Shown here piece by piece: positions 32,977 through 42,471 of a stretch of DNA of 64,000 nt. A model generated the notes under the pieces. The model saw only the letters and a list, made by a program, of their open reading frames with translations. It was not told the origin of the DNA and searched no databases. The DNA comes from an uncultured SAR86 cluster bacterium (lineage in GTDB: Bacteria > Pseudomonadota > Gammaproteobacteria > Magnimaribacterales > D2472): NCBI GenBank assembly GCA_902541365.1, contig CACBQK010000003.1, positions 1 to 64,000 on the forward strand, given 5' to 3'. Both the position numbers and the translations under genes were made by a program. The stretch's first letter is position 1; every line of letters begins with the position of its first letter.

Positions 32977-33417
32977 TTTATTCTGTTGCGTAATAAAAAA
33001 TCACTATTCTCATTATACGCAATCTTGATATGTATGTTTTCGAATAATATTTTAGCTTCAAATAAAATAGTCCTTGGTAATGAGATCCTAGATCCCGAAG
33101 ATGCTTTTAAAATGACAATCACTAAAATTGATGATTCTCTTTTAATGAACTGGAAAATAGAAAAGACTTATTATTTATATCAAAATTCAATAAAAGTTAC
33201 TCATAAAAACCAGCCGGTTGAATTTGAGCTAATTGGTGATCCAATTGCGCATAAAGATGAATTCTTGGGAGAAACTGAAATATTTAGGGACAAACTTGCT
33301 TTAAAGATATCAGACCAAACAGAACTAAATTTGAAGAATTATGAGGTAATCTTTCAAGGATGTGCTGAAAAAAGGTTCTGTTATACACCAATAAAAGTCA
33401 AGTTATCATCTTTGTAA
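32968..33417 (+). CDS. Stand-alone DsbD N-terminal (alpha) domain, periplasmic
   Basis: This 149-residue protein has a signal peptide (KKSLFSLYAILICMFSNNILASN) followed by one domain matching DsbD-alpha. LDPEDAFKMTITKIDDSLLMNWKIEKTYYLYQNSIKV corresponds to the 'f...aF.......d..l.v.w.i..gYYLYr..i.v' pattern, KDEFLGETEIFRDKLAL to 'dEf.G..evyr..l', and FQGCAEKRFCYTP holds the redox pair Cys132 and Cys138 with the same spacing as E. coli DsbD. The eight-helix membrane domain and thioredoxin-like gamma domain of full DsbD (about 570 residues) are absent. Its place before aroQ-accB-accC is the usual dsbD site. A TTG at 32986 would be an alternative start that avoids overlapping the esterase. Confidence 0.82.
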   Translation: MFHFILLRNKKSLFSLYAILICMFSNNILASNKIVLGNEILDPEDAFKMTITKIDDSLLMNWKIEKTYYLYQNSIKVTHKNQPVEFELIGDPIAHKDEFLGETEIFRDKLALKISDQTELNLKNYEVIFQGCAEKRFCYTPIKVKLSSL

Positions 33418-33467
33418 GTCCTGCAATAATCTTTTAATTTCCACGAAAAAGCATATAAAATCGACTG

Positions 33468-33899
33468 ATGGAAATCCTTTTAATAAATGGACCTAACTTA
33501 AATCTTCTAGGAAATAGAGAAAACTCTATTTATGGGAACGATACTTTGGAAGATATTGAGACAAATCTCTCAGTAATTTGCAAAGAGAATGGTATTTCTT
33601 TTGCTTCCTTTCAAAGTAATGCAGAACACGAAATTGTTGAAAAAATTCATGCGGCTAAGGAAGATAATGTTTCAAAGATTCTAATGAATCCAGGCGCATT
33701 TACACATACAAGTATTTCAATACGAGATGCTCTTATTGGTGTGGGTATTCCGTTTTATGAAATCCATATTTCAAATATATTTGCTAGAGAAGAATTTAGA
33801 CATAAATCATATTTTTCTGATATTGCGGAGGGTGTTGTATGTGGAATGGGAACTAAGGGCTATGAATTTGCCCTAGAAAAAGCAATTAATTCTAATTAA
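33468..33899 (+). CDS. aroQ: 3-Dehydroquinate dehydratase, type II
   Basis: AroQ dehydrates 3-dehydroquinate in the shikimate pathway. The 143-residue enzyme shows LLINGPNLNLLGNRENSIYG with the catalytic Tyr22, FQSNAEHEIVEKIHAA, LMNPGAFTHTSISIRDAL, and PFYEIHISNIFAREEFRHKSYFSDIAEGVVCGMGTKGY with the His of the active site and the Arg clamp. It precedes accB by 5 bases, the standard aroQ-accB-accC cluster. Confidence 0.97.
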   Translation: MEILLINGPNLNLLGNRENSIYGNDTLEDIETNLSVICKENGISFASFQSNAEHEIVEKIHAAKEDNVSKILMNPGAFTHTSISIRDALIGVGIPFYEIHISNIFAREEFRHKSYFSDIAEGVVCGMGTKGYEFALEKAINSN

Positions 33900-33904
33900 A
33901 TTTT

Positions 33905-34342
33905 ATGAGTATGGATATAAGAAAAATTAAAAAGTTAATCGAAATGCTTCAGGAATCAGACCTTACAGAAATTGAAGTTACTGAGGGTGAGGAGGCTGTA
34001 AGGATTTCTAGAAAATCCTCTAATGATATTGTGGTCGAGAAGCCAACTTCAGACAGAAAAGTTGAGACTATTACTAATACTGAAACCAAAGAAACCTCAA
34101 CATCTGGCTCAAAAACTATTACATCACCAATTGTTGGGACTTTCTATAGAAGACCAGCACCAGATAAAGATCCGTATGTAAAAGTAGGAGATGTAATTGA
34201 TGCTGGACAAATCGTTTGCATTGTTGAGGCTATGAAAATGATGAATGAAATTAAATCTGAATTTAGCGGGAAAATTGTTTCCATTGAAGTTGAAGACGGT
34301 GAACCGGTTCAATTTTCTCAAGATTTAATCACCCTTGAATAA
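33905..34342 (+). CDS. accB: Biotin carboxyl carrier protein of acetyl-CoA carboxylase
   Basis: AccB carries biotin between the carboxylase and transferase of acetyl-CoA carboxylase. It has an N-terminal helix (MDIRKIKKLIEMLQESDLTEIEVTEGEEAVRISR), a Thr/Ser-rich linker, and a biotinyl domain with CIVEAMKMMNEIKSEFSGKI, in which Lys111 is the biotinylated residue. The 'thumb' FYRRPAPDKDPYVKVGD is present. At 145 residues it is normal. accC begins at the next base after its stop. Confidence 0.97.
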   Translation: MSMDIRKIKKLIEMLQESDLTEIEVTEGEEAVRISRKSSNDIVVEKPTSDRKVETITNTETKETSTSGSKTITSPIVGTFYRRPAPDKDPYVKVGDVIDAGQIVCIVEAMKMMNEIKSEFSGKIVSIEVEDGEPVQFSQDLITLE

Positions 34343-35689
34343 ATGTCAAAAAAAGTTCTAATTGCCAATAGAGGAGAAATCTCTTTACGTGCCATAAGGG
34401 CATGCAAAGAACTTGGCTTAAAAACCGTATGTATTTATTCTGAAGGTGATAAAGAACTAAAAAGTTTGAAATTTTCAGATGAGTCAGTTTGTGTTGGTCC
34501 TGCTGATCCTACTAAAAGCTATCTAGATGCACCTACTATTTTATCTGCAGCAGACGTTACAGGATCAGATGCAATTTATCCTGGGTATGGATTTCTAGCT
34601 GAGGATCACTCTTTTGCTGAGCAATGCAATCTCAGTGGATTTAAATTCATTGGCCCAAGCTCAAAAACTATAAGACAAATGGGAGACAAAATAACTGCAA
34701 AATCTATCGTTACCAAATATGGTATTGATGGAGTACCTGGTTATGACAACGAGCTACCTAATAATGAGGAAGAAATTCAAAAAATAGCTGATGAAATAGG
34801 ATATCCACTTATTGTAAAAGCAACAGCTGGCGGTGGTGGAAGAGGAATGAAAATTGTAAGGAGCTCAAAGGAGCTTATTAATTCAGTACAAATCGCAAAG
34901 CAAGAAGCGCTTAATGGATTTGGTAGTGATGTCGTTTATTTTGAGAAATTTATTGAAAATCCTAGGCATATTGAGGTGCAAGTGGTTGGAGATGGAAAAG
35001 GAAATGCTATTCATTTAGGTACCAGAGATTGTTCAATTCAAAGAAGGCATCAAAAATTAATCGAGGAGGCTCCCGCAAGAGATATAAACAAAAAGAAGCT
35101 TGATGAAGTTTTAAAAAACTGTGTAAATCTTTGTAAGGACCTAAATTATGAGGGTGTTGGTACCCTAGAATTTCTCTATGAAAAAGAATGTTTTTACTTC
35201 CTTGAAATGAATACTCGGATTCAAGTAGAGCATCCTGTGACAGAAATGATCACTGGATTTGATTTAGTAAAGGCTCAGCTTAGAATAGCATTAGGCTTGC
35301 CAATGACTTTAAATCAAAGTGACATAAATTTCAGAGGGCATGCAATTGAGTGCAGAATTAATGCAGAAGACTCTGTTAATTTCATTCCAAATCCTGGAAA
35401 GATAACTAGGATGCACATACCTGGTGGATTTGGTATTCGTTATGACTCACATATTTATAATGGCTATGAAGTTCCACCCTACTATGACTCAATGTTGGCA
35501 AAAATAATTTCTCTTGCCGGCTCAAGAAAATCAGCTATTAAAAGAATGTTAAGTGCTCTTGATGAGTTTTTTATTGAGGGTATACAAACAACTCATCAAT
35601 TTCATCAAAAAATGCTTAAAGATGAGAAATTCATTAAAAATCAACATACAATCAATTATCTTGAAAATGAGTTTCTAAAAAATGCTTGA
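34343..35689 (+). CDS. accC: Biotin carboxylase subunit of acetyl-CoA carboxylase
   Basis: AccC carboxylates the biotin on AccB using ATP and bicarbonate. Its 448 residues include [22 protein letters not shown], the ATP-grasp glycine-rich loop [53 protein letters not shown], and [22 protein letters not shown]. These are all standard. The accA and accD partners are not in this window. It overlaps leuS by 8 bases; in many relatives prmA follows accC instead. Confidence 0.97.
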   Translation: MSKKVLIANRGEISLRAIRACKELGLKTVCIYSEGDKELKSLKFSDESVCVGPADPTKSYLDAPTILSAADVTGSDAIYPGYGFLAEDHSFAEQCNLSGFKFIGPSSKTIRQMGDKITAKSIVTKYGIDGVPGYDNELPNNEEEIQKIADEIGYPLIVKATAGGGGRGMKIVRSSKELINSVQIAKQEALNGFGSDVVYFEKFIENPRHIEVQVVGDGKGNAIHLGTRDCSIQRRHQKLIEEAPARDINKKKLDEVLKNCVNLCKDLNYEGVGTLEFLYEKECFYFLEMNTRIQVEHPVTEMITGFDLVKAQLRIALGLPMTLNQSDINFRGHAIECRINAEDSVNFIPNPGKITRMHIPGGFGIRYDSHIYNGYEVPPYYDSMLAKIISLAGSRKSAIKRMLSALDEFFIEGIQTTHQFHQKMLKDEKFIKNQHTINYLENEFLKNA

Positions 35690-38081
35690 AGAACAATATA
35701 ATCCAGAAAAGATTGAATCAAGTATTCAGTCTGAATGGGAAAAGAGCAATAAATATAAGGCTACCCCAGATGATAGAGAGAAGTATTATTGCTTGTCTAT
35801 GTTCCCTTATCCCTCTGGAAAACTTCACATGGGGCATGTGAGGAATTATACGATTGGCGACGTTATTTCTAGATATAAAAGAATGAGAGGATTCAATGTC
35901 TTTCAGCCTATGGGCTGGGATGCCTTTGGACTCCCTGCTGAAAATGCAGCTATTCAAAATAAAGTTGATCCACAAAGTTGGACTGAGCAAAACATAGAGA
36001 ATATGAAGTTACAACTCAAAAGACTTGGGTTTAGCTATGACTGGTCGAAGGAGCTTAAAACCTGTGATCCAAACTATTATAAGTGGGAGCAAGAAATTTT
36101 TAGTCTTCTTCATAAGCAAGGTCTAGTTTATAGAAAGAAATCTCTAGTTAATTGGGATCCAGTTGATGAAACAGTACTTGCGAATGAACAAGTAATAGAT
36201 GGAAAAGGATGGAGATCAGGAGCTACTGTAGAGTTAAAAGAAATTGACCAATGGTTTTTAAAGATTACAGACTATGCTGATGAGCTTCTTACTTCTATAG
36301 AAAATCTTGATTGGCCAGAAAATGTAAAATCAATGCAAAAAAACTGGATTGGTAAATCTTTTGGATCAGAGATAAGTTTTCCTCTTCCAAATGGAGAGGA
36401 GCTAACTGCTTTTACAACAAGAATTGATACTATTTATGGGGTTACATACCTTGCGATATCACCAAATCATCCAATTTCACAGAATTTAGCGAATCAAGAT
36501 CCTCAGGTGGATGACTTTATTAAAAAATGCAATGAAACAAAGATGGCTGAAGCAGATATGGCTAAGGCTGATAAGTTGGGCTTAAAAACGAATTTAAAAG
36601 TTAAACATCCTTTTACAGGAATTGATCTTGGTGTCTGGATTGCCAATTATGTCCTAATGGATTATGGAACAGGAGTAGTAATGGGGGTTCCAGCTCATGA
36701 CGAAAGGGATCATGAGTTTGCTCTCAAATATAATATAGATATCAAGCAAGTCATAAAAGCTGATGAAGTGCCCTCCTCTGAAAAAGGTGAGCTCATAAAC
36801 TCTGAGAAATTTAACGGTCTGACTTCAAAAAATGCAATCCAAGATATTAATAGCTTCCTTGAAAAAGAAAAAATAGGTAAAGGCATTGAGAATTTTCGAT
36901 TACGTGACTGGGGCGTCAGCAGACAAAGATTTTGGGGATGTCCTATACCAGTAGTCTATAAAAATGATGAGCCTATTTTTTTAGAGAAAACAGATCTGCC
37001 CGTTGAGTTACCAAAAATAAAAGATGGAGAGTCCCCAAAACCACTCAGTCAAAATAAAGATTTTTTTGATATTGGTCCCAATGAATCAAGAGAAGTTGAT
37101 ACATTTGATACTTTTGTAGACTCATCCTGGTATTACGCAAGATTTACAGCAGCAGATAATAATAACAAAGCTTTAGATGAAAATTCAGCATACTGGCTTC
37201 CAGTTGATCTTTACATTGGCGGTATTGAACATGCTATCTTGCATCTTCTTTATTCAAGGTTTTTTCATAAAGCTATGAGAGATATTGGCTTAATAGAGGG
37301 TGATGAGCCCTTTAAAAAATTACTTACTCAAGGAATGGTTCTTAAAGATGGGTCTAAGATGTCAAAGTCAAAAGGCAACACGGTTGACCCACAACAATAT
37401 ATTGATAAGTATGGTGCAGACACGATACGTCTTTACATGATGTTTACTGCCCCTCCTGAACAAAGTTTAGAGTGGTCTGAAACTGCTGTAGAAGGAGCTT
37501 TTAGATTCTTAAAAAAACTTTGGAGCTTTACCCATGATAAAAAGTTTAAAAAAGTAAAGATGCAAGGTGAGTTAGATAATAGTCAGAAAGACTTTAGAAG
37601 AAAAATTCACTTAACTATTAAAAAAGTTACTGATGACTATGAAAATAGATATGCTTTTAATACAGTAATTGCAGCTTGTATGGAGCTGTTAAATTCAACG
37701 CCAGATCAGATCAAAGGTGAAATATCATCTGAAAATGATCAATTCTGCCTTAATGAGTTCATTGCATCAATCCTGCAAATGCTTTATCCGATAGCGCCGC
37801 ATATATGTGAAACTCTATGGAATAACTTTTTTGAGAATAGCTCAGAAATTGAGAACAACTGGCCGACTTTTGATGAAGATCTAATGGTCACTGATACATT
37901 TGAGTTAGTTGTCCAGATTAATGGAAAAGTCAGAGGAAAAATAGAAATATCATCAAACTTAGAACAAGACGAAATCGAAAGTGTTGCTAAGTCTATTAAA
38001 AATGTGGATGATTTACTTGGTGATAAGGAAATCAAGAAATGTATCTATGTAAAAGAAAAGCTAATAAATTTCGTAATCTAG
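35682..38081 (+). CDS. leuS: Leucyl-tRNA synthetase
   Basis: LeuS is a class I synthetase. It has the HIGH-type motif [20 protein letters not shown] near residue 45, the inserted editing domain (including [23 protein letters not shown] and [14 protein letters not shown], with the Asp of the editing site), the KMSKS motif [15 protein letters not shown], and an anticodon-binding end [29 protein letters not shown]. At 799 residues it is shorter than E. coli's 860, as expected for a trimmed genome. It overlaps accC by 8 bases, and lptE begins 43 bases before its end. Confidence 0.97.
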   Translation: MLEEQYNPEKIESSIQSEWEKSNKYKATPDDREKYYCLSMFPYPSGKLHMGHVRNYTIGDVISRYKRMRGFNVFQPMGWDAFGLPAENAAIQNKVDPQSWTEQNIENMKLQLKRLGFSYDWSKELKTCDPNYYKWEQEIFSLLHKQGLVYRKKSLVNWDPVDETVLANEQVIDGKGWRSGATVELKEIDQWFLKITDYADELLTSIENLDWPENVKSMQKNWIGKSFGSEISFPLPNGEELTAFTTRIDTIYGVTYLAISPNHPISQNLANQDPQVDDFIKKCNETKMAEADMAKADKLGLKTNLKVKHPFTGIDLGVWIANYVLMDYGTGVVMGVPAHDERDHEFALKYNIDIKQVIKADEVPSSEKGELINSEKFNGLTSKNAIQDINSFLEKEKIGKGIENFRLRDWGVSRQRFWGCPIPVVYKNDEPIFLEKTDLPVELPKIKDGESPKPLSQNKDFFDIGPNESREVDTFDTFVDSSWYYARFTAADNNNKALDENSAYWLPVDLYIGGIEHAILHLLYSRFFHKAMRDIGLIEGDEPFKKLLTQGMVLKDGSKMSKSKGNTVDPQQYIDKYGADTIRLYMMFTAPPEQSLEWSETAVEGAFRFLKKLWSFTHDKKFKKVKMQGELDNSQKDFRRKIHLTIKKVTDDYENRYAFNTVIAACMELLNSTPDQIKGEISSENDQFCLNEFIASILQMLYPIAPHICETLWNNFFENSSEIENNWPTFDEDLMVTDTFELVVQINGKVRGKIEISSNLEQDEIESVAKSIKNVDDLLGDKEIKKCIYVKEKLINFVI

Positions 38082-38518
38082 CAACTCTAATTTTCCTCAA
38101 TATAGCTATTCTTGGCTGCTCATTTAGTCCAGTTAATTCTGACTCTGAAATTATTGTAAATAAAATAAAGTTTGATCTATCTGTACCTATAAAGATAAAA
38201 AATAATCTAAGTATTTTTGTTAAAGAAAATGAGGTTTCGTCAACAGAAGTAAATATTATAGAGTTCGAATTCAAAGAAAATAATTTTTATGGTGGTGAAA
38301 ATCTAGGTTCCCTTGAAAGTGAGGTTGTTGGAAGTATTCATGTATACATCCTTAATGACGAAGAGCATTCTAAAAAGATTAGTTCTTCAAGAAGATTTAA
38401 TACTCAAAGCCTTAATCCTTTGGCACAAAAAGAATTAGTAAAATTAATGCGTGTTGAAATTATTGACGAGTTAAATAAAAAAATAGTCCTTTATTTAAAG
38501 ACCCATGAAAATAAGTAG
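38039..38518 (+). CDS. lptE: LPS-assembly lipoprotein LptE
   Basis: LptE plugs the LptD barrel that places LPS in the outer leaflet. Sequence identity in this family is low, so the call rests on position between leuS and holA, size (159 residues), and a lipoprotein signal: basic N-terminus KRKANKFRN, hydrophobic [13 protein letters not shown], then Cys27 followed by SFSPVN. The mature part has the alternating beta pattern and polar C-terminal helix ([23 protein letters not shown]) seen in LptE. The 43-base overlap with leuS is long, but no later start keeps the signal peptide. Confidence 0.82.
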   Translation: MYLCKRKANKFRNLATLIFLNIAILGCSFSPVNSDSEIIVNKIKFDLSVPIKIKNNLSIFVKENEVSSTEVNIIEFEFKENNFYGGENLGSLESEVVGSIHVYILNDEEHSKKISSSRRFNTQSLNPLAQKELVKLMRVEIIDELNKKIVLYLKTHENK

Positions 38519-39485
38519 TCTCAACTTCAAAAATAATCTAAGAGGAAGCGCTGTGCTTAGTCTCATTCACGGAAAAGAAATGATACTAAAGAATGAGGTA
38601 AAGGACTTTCTAACAAAAGATTTTGCTGACCAAGGCTATGATGAAACAATAATCTTTGAGGCCAATGAATCAGATGGTCTTTTATCAGCAATTCAAAATA
38701 ATCTTGGAGGTGATTTATTTGGGTCACAGATAATAATTAAGGTAGTTCATAGTGATGGAAGGTTTCCAAAGTCTCTTTCCGAAATATTAGAAAAGATTGA
38801 TTTTTATAATATGAATAATATTAAGATTGTTATTGATAGTGTTTCTGAATCTATAAGCCCAAACACAAAATGGATCAAAGATAATAAAGAATTTATACAA
38901 ATCTTTGAATGCACAAAATTAAAACCACTTGATGAAAAGAAATGGTTAAGAGAAAAGCTAAGCTTTCTTGATAAAAACGATGCAGATAGGGTTGCAAAGT
39001 ATTTATTTGAGTTGAACTCTAGTAACTTAGTTGCACATAGAAATGATATTGAAACCCTTAAAATATTGCATTCATCTGAAAAAGATTCAGTTTCACTTGA
39101 AAACTCCATAAGTAGCTCAATCCATGCTCCTTATGAGCTCGAAGATTGTCTATTGAATTTAAATGAAAAGAAATCAATAAAAATCCTCAGGCAAATTAAA
39201 CAAAATGATCCAAACTCTCTAGCCTTAGTGATATGGGTTTTAGACAAGTTGATAAGTACATCTCTTATGGCAAAGAAAAGTGCTTCGCCAAAAAGATATC
39301 TTGAAAATACAAAAATGTGGAACTCAAAGATTAGTCTTTACTTATCTTTTATTAAAAAAATGGAATCTAATCTATTAAATCTAAGTAAAGATATTTTTGA
39401 GATTGAGAAAACTTTTAAGGGTATCAAAAGACTTGATGCATGGAAGGAAGTTGAGAGACTAATAATTAGAATTTGTACTAGCTAA
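38505..39485 (+). CDS. holA: DNA polymerase III, delta subunit
   Basis: HolA opens the sliding clamp as part of the clamp loader. The 326-residue protein has the N-terminal SAVLSLIHGKEMILKNEVKDFL ('yll.G.e..l..e....i'), followed by GGDLFGSQIIIKVV ('.slF...rlv.l'), EFIQIFECTKLKPLDEKKWLREKL, and a helical C-terminal collar domain. The leuS-lptE-holA order supports the call. It overlaps lptE by 14 bases. Its last 8 bases overlap the convergent aminotransferase gene. Confidence 0.9.
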   Translation: MKISSLNFKNNLRGSAVLSLIHGKEMILKNEVKDFLTKDFADQGYDETIIFEANESDGLLSAIQNNLGGDLFGSQIIIKVVHSDGRFPKSLSEILEKIDFYNMNNIKIVIDSVSESISPNTKWIKDNKEFIQIFECTKLKPLDEKKWLREKLSFLDKNDADRVAKYLFELNSSNLVAHRNDIETLKILHSSEKDSVSLENSISSSIHAPYELEDCLLNLNEKKSIKILRQIKQNDPNSLALVIWVLDKLISTSLMAKKSASPKRYLENTKMWNSKISLYLSFIKKMESNLLNLSKDIFEIEKTFKGIKRLDAWKEVERLIIRICTS

Positions 39486-40305
39486 AATACCTTTTTACAA
39501 ATGCATTTTTACAAATCCCAAGTAATTCACACTCAGGATTAATTTTAGTTTCAAGATTTACTATTTCCTCAACACCTACAATTCCCTTTGTGGTGCTGGT
39601 AAACCAAATTGATGAGGCCTCCTTTAAATCATCTATGCCATAAGATCCTTCCTCAAAATTTAGCTTCTGATCTTTAATTATTTTGATTACCTGATTTCGC
39701 GTTATGCCTGGCAAAATGTTTGGAGATAGTTTCGGTGTAAAAATAGTTTTATTTTTAACGAAAAATATGTTGCTTGCACCACCCTCAGTTAGCTCACCAT
39801 TTTTATGCATTAATATTTCATTACAACCAATACTTTTGGCATCATTCATTTGAAGCACATTACCAAGCAATGAAGTTGATTTAATATCACATCTCTGCCA
39901 ACGGATATCATCAACCAACATGACCTTTAAGGGTGATTGATTAAAAAAAGAAAATTCTTCAATAAAACCAAACCTTTCACAATCACTCTCCTCGGCGAAG
40001 TGAGATCTTATAGAATCAACTCCTCTTGAAACTTGGTAATAAATATATCCATCTTCAAATTTAGATTCATTTAAAAGTTTTACTATATCAGTTTTGCAGT
40101 CCTCAATAGAACAAGATATTTTGGTTTCATTGAGGCTGTATTTGAGACGATCAAGATGTGTTTCAAAATCAATAAACTTATTCTTATAAAAAGAAATAAC
40201 TTCGTAAACGCTATCTGAAAAAAGAAATGCTCTCGACATCGGAGAGACTTTAATATTTTCTATTGAGTCAACTTTACCGTTGTAAGATGCTAATTTAGGC
40301 ATCAC
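39478..40305 (-). CDS. dat: Class IV PLP aminotransferase, D-amino-acid aminotransferase-like
   Basis: This 275-residue fold-type IV enzyme shows FSDSVYEVISFYKNKFIDFETHLDRL ('f.DgvyEvi.....p..l..Hl.Rl'), RWQRCDIKSTSLLGNVLQMNDAKSIGCNEILMHKNGELTEGGASNIFFVKN with the Lys/Glu pair of PLP binding, and LPGITRNQVI. The family includes D-alanine aminotransferase, branched-chain aminotransferase and aminodeoxychorismate lyase. The position next to dacA and length favour the D-amino-acid type, which would supply D-Glu or D-Ala for the cell wall. It overlaps dacA by 11 bases and holA (convergent) by 8. Confidence 0.83.
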   Translation of the reverse strand: MMPKLASYNGKVDSIENIKVSPMSRAFLFSDSVYEVISFYKNKFIDFETHLDRLKYSLNETKISCSIEDCKTDIVKLLNESKFEDGYIYYQVSRGVDSIRSHFAEESDCERFGFIEEFSFFNQSPLKVMLVDDIRWQRCDIKSTSLLGNVLQMNDAKSIGCNEILMHKNGELTEGGASNIFFVKNKTIFTPKLSPNILPGITRNQVIKIIKDQKLNFEEGSYGIDDLKEASSIWFTSTTKGIVGVEEIVNLETKINPECELLGICKNAFVKRYFS

Positions 40306-41446
40306 CTAGGCCAAATAAACCTCTTAACCACAATACTAAGCTTGCCCACAGTCTGCCAAAAAATCCTTTTGCTTGAACATCATTTAAAGCAACCAAATTT
40401 TCAGTATGTAAAGTTTTTTCTCCATCTTTAATTACCAATGTCCCAAGAGTTTGTCCTTCTTTAATTGGAGCTCTTAAATTGTTCTGAAAGTCATAGCTAA
40501 TTGTGATGTTTTTAAAAGTAGTTCTAGGAAGAGTTAGCTTAATATTATTTTCTGCACCCAGCGAAACCATATTCTTTTTACCACCCCATACATCAACATC
40601 TTTGAGAGCATTATCTTTTTTAATTACTTCTTGGGTTGAATAAAATCTAAACCCATATTCAAGCAGTCTTTGGGTATCATTAAAGCGCTCTTTATCAGAT
40701 TTAGCTCCTGCCACAACAGCTATTAGCCTCATGTCATTTCTCTTTGCAGAGCTTATTAGGCAATATCCAGCAGATTCTGTATGCCCTGTCTTTACCCCAT
40801 CAGAGGAATTGTCTTTCCAAAGAAGTCTGTTTCTATTTGGTTGCCTTATGTTGTTGAAGGTGTAATATTTTTCTTTATATAAACTATATGTTTCTGGAAA
40901 ATTATTTATTAACAAACTTGTCATTGTTGCTAAATCCTTAGCACTAGAAAAATGATTTTCATCCGGTAGTCCAGTTGAATTTTGAAATAAAGTATTTGAT
41001 AAGCCCATTGATGCAGCATATGAATTCATCAAATCTACAAATCCATCCTCAGTGCCTCCAACATATTCAGCTAATGCCACTGTCGCATCATTGCCTGACT
41101 GAATAATAATTCCTTTGAGTAGGTCAAGAACACTTACTCTTTTACCCTGCTCAATAAACATTTTTGAGCCTTCCATTCTCCATGCTTTTTCACTAACAAG
41201 CACACTGTCATTCAAGCTTAAAAAGTCATTTGCAATTTGATCTGCTACGACATAGCTGGACATTACTTTAGTCATGCTTGCTGGCTCGATTGGAGCATCT
41301 TCATTAAAGCTCGCGATAACTGTATTTGTATTAGGCTCAATTAAAATATAGCTTTTTAGGTCAAGAGTTGGAGTATTTGGAATGAAAGACTGGGCGAAAG
41401 ACTCAATAGAAATCAAACTAAATAATAAGAACAATAATTTTTTCAT
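40295..41446 (-). CDS. dacA: D-alanyl-D-alanine carboxypeptidase (PBP5/6 type)
   Basis: DacA trims the terminal D-Ala of peptidoglycan stem peptides in the periplasm. The 383-residue protein has a signal peptide (LLFLLFSLISIESFAQS), the SxxK motif ASMTK (Ser57, Lys60), SGN (117-119), and KTG in GVKTGHTESAGYCL (219-221). A PBP5 C-terminal beta domain (DVWGGKKNMVSLGAENNIKLTLPR) and a terminal amphipathic helix (FFGRLWASLVLWLRGLFGL) for membrane anchoring follow. It overlaps mltB by 4 bases. Confidence 0.96.
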   Translation of the reverse strand: MKKLLFLLFSLISIESFAQSFIPNTPTLDLKSYILIEPNTNTVIASFNEDAPIEPASMTKVMSSYVVADQIANDFLSLNDSVLVSEKAWRMEGSKMFIEQGKRVSVLDLLKGIIIQSGNDATVALAEYVGGTEDGFVDLMNSYAASMGLSNTLFQNSTGLPDENHFSSAKDLATMTSLLINNFPETYSLYKEKYYTFNNIRQPNRNRLLWKDNSSDGVKTGHTESAGYCLISSAKRNDMRLIAVVAGAKSDKERFNDTQRLLEYGFRFYSTQEVIKKDNALKDVDVWGGKKNMVSLGAENNIKLTLPRTTFKNITISYDFQNNLRAPIKEGQTLGTLVIKDGEKTLHTENLVALNDVQAKGFFGRLWASLVLWLRGLFGLGDA

Positions 41447-42471
41447 AACCCTAACTCCCTTGCTAGATTGTAAACCACCATTGCATAAAAGTGACTGTAA
41501 TTATATTTTGTAATTGCGACAAAATTTTCTGTACCGATAAAATATGTATTACTTTTTTTATTAATTTTAATCTTATTTCCTACCATTAATACATCTTTAT
41601 CTTTTATGTCATTCAATTTCATCAACTCTGAAAGTCTAACATCGTTATCTAAAGCTATTTGAGATAAGGTATCTCCATTTTGAATCTCATAGAAAATATC
41701 CTTTCCTTGTTCTAGTTTTACTGGAATAAACTTACCATCAAGATTATAGGGCTTTCTGACATTGTTATGATCTATTTTTAGAACTATGTCAGCCTCTGCA
41801 TTCCATCCATGGATGTTCAAATAATTTGCAATGCTTCCGATAGCATCTTCTTTAGAACCAAAAAGGTCTGCATAACCATCTCCATCATAATCAATAGCAT
41901 ATGCCAAGTATGAGGATGAAATAAATTGCCCATATCCCATAGCTCCAGCATAAGAACCTTTCACACTATAAATATCAAGATTATTTTCTCTAGTAAGTAT
42001 GAAAAATTTAATTAGCTCATTCCTAAAGAATTCTGCTCTTCTAGGATAATCAAAACCGAGTGTTGTGAGAGAATCTAATACTCTATCCTTGCCTTGAATA
42101 TTCCCATATCTTGTTTCAACACCCAAGATTGCAGTAATAATTTCTTTTGGAACTCCAAACTCTTCCTCAGCTTTTTTAAGAATTTGCAGGTTATCCTCAA
42201 TAAATTTTTTACCATTTTTTATTCTTTTTTTCTCAATAAATATCTTTCTATATGCATCCCATGTAATTGTGAATTCAGCCGGAGTTGAAATCCTATCTAT
42301 AATCGTTTGCTGCTTTTTAGCATTTTTTAAAACATCCAAGACTTCCTTTTCATCAAAACCATGAGAGTTGACTAATTCATTAACAACAAAATCTGCTCTT
42401 GGATGAACTGAGTAATCGGATTGAATAAAATTAAATTGAATTAATAATGTAACAAATAAAAGTTTTTTCAC
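41443..42471 (-). CDS. mltB: Lytic murein transglycosylase B with a LysM domain inserted in the catalytic fold
   Basis: MltB cleaves glycan strands to anhydro-muropeptides. It has a signal peptide but no lipobox Cys. The family-3 transglycosylase core carries the catalytic Glu119 in ILGVETRYGNIQGKDRVLDSLTTLGFDYPRR, followed by GSYAGAMGYGQFISSSYLAYAIDYDGDGYADLF. A LysM domain lies at about 260-303 (YEIQNGDTLSQIALDNDVRLSELMKLNDIKDKDVLMVGNKIKI). The core then resumes with NFVAITKYNYSHFYAMVVYNLA, the normal MltB C-terminus, so the LysM sits inside the fold, not at an end. It overlaps rodA and dacA by 4 bases each. Confidence 0.92.
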   Translation of the reverse strand: MKKLLFVTLLIQFNFIQSDYSVHPRADFVVNELVNSHGFDEKEVLDVLKNAKKQQTIIDRISTPAEFTITWDAYRKIFIEKKRIKNGKKFIEDNLQILKKAEEEFGVPKEIITAILGVETRYGNIQGKDRVLDSLTTLGFDYPRRAEFFRNELIKFFILTRENNLDIYSVKGSYAGAMGYGQFISSSYLAYAIDYDGDGYADLFGSKEDAIGSIANYLNIHGWNAEADIVLKIDHNNVRKPYNLDGKFIPVKLEQGKDIFYEIQNGDTLSQIALDNDVRLSELMKLNDIKDKDVLMVGNKIKINKKSNTYFIGTENFVAITKYNYSHFYAMVVYNLARELGL

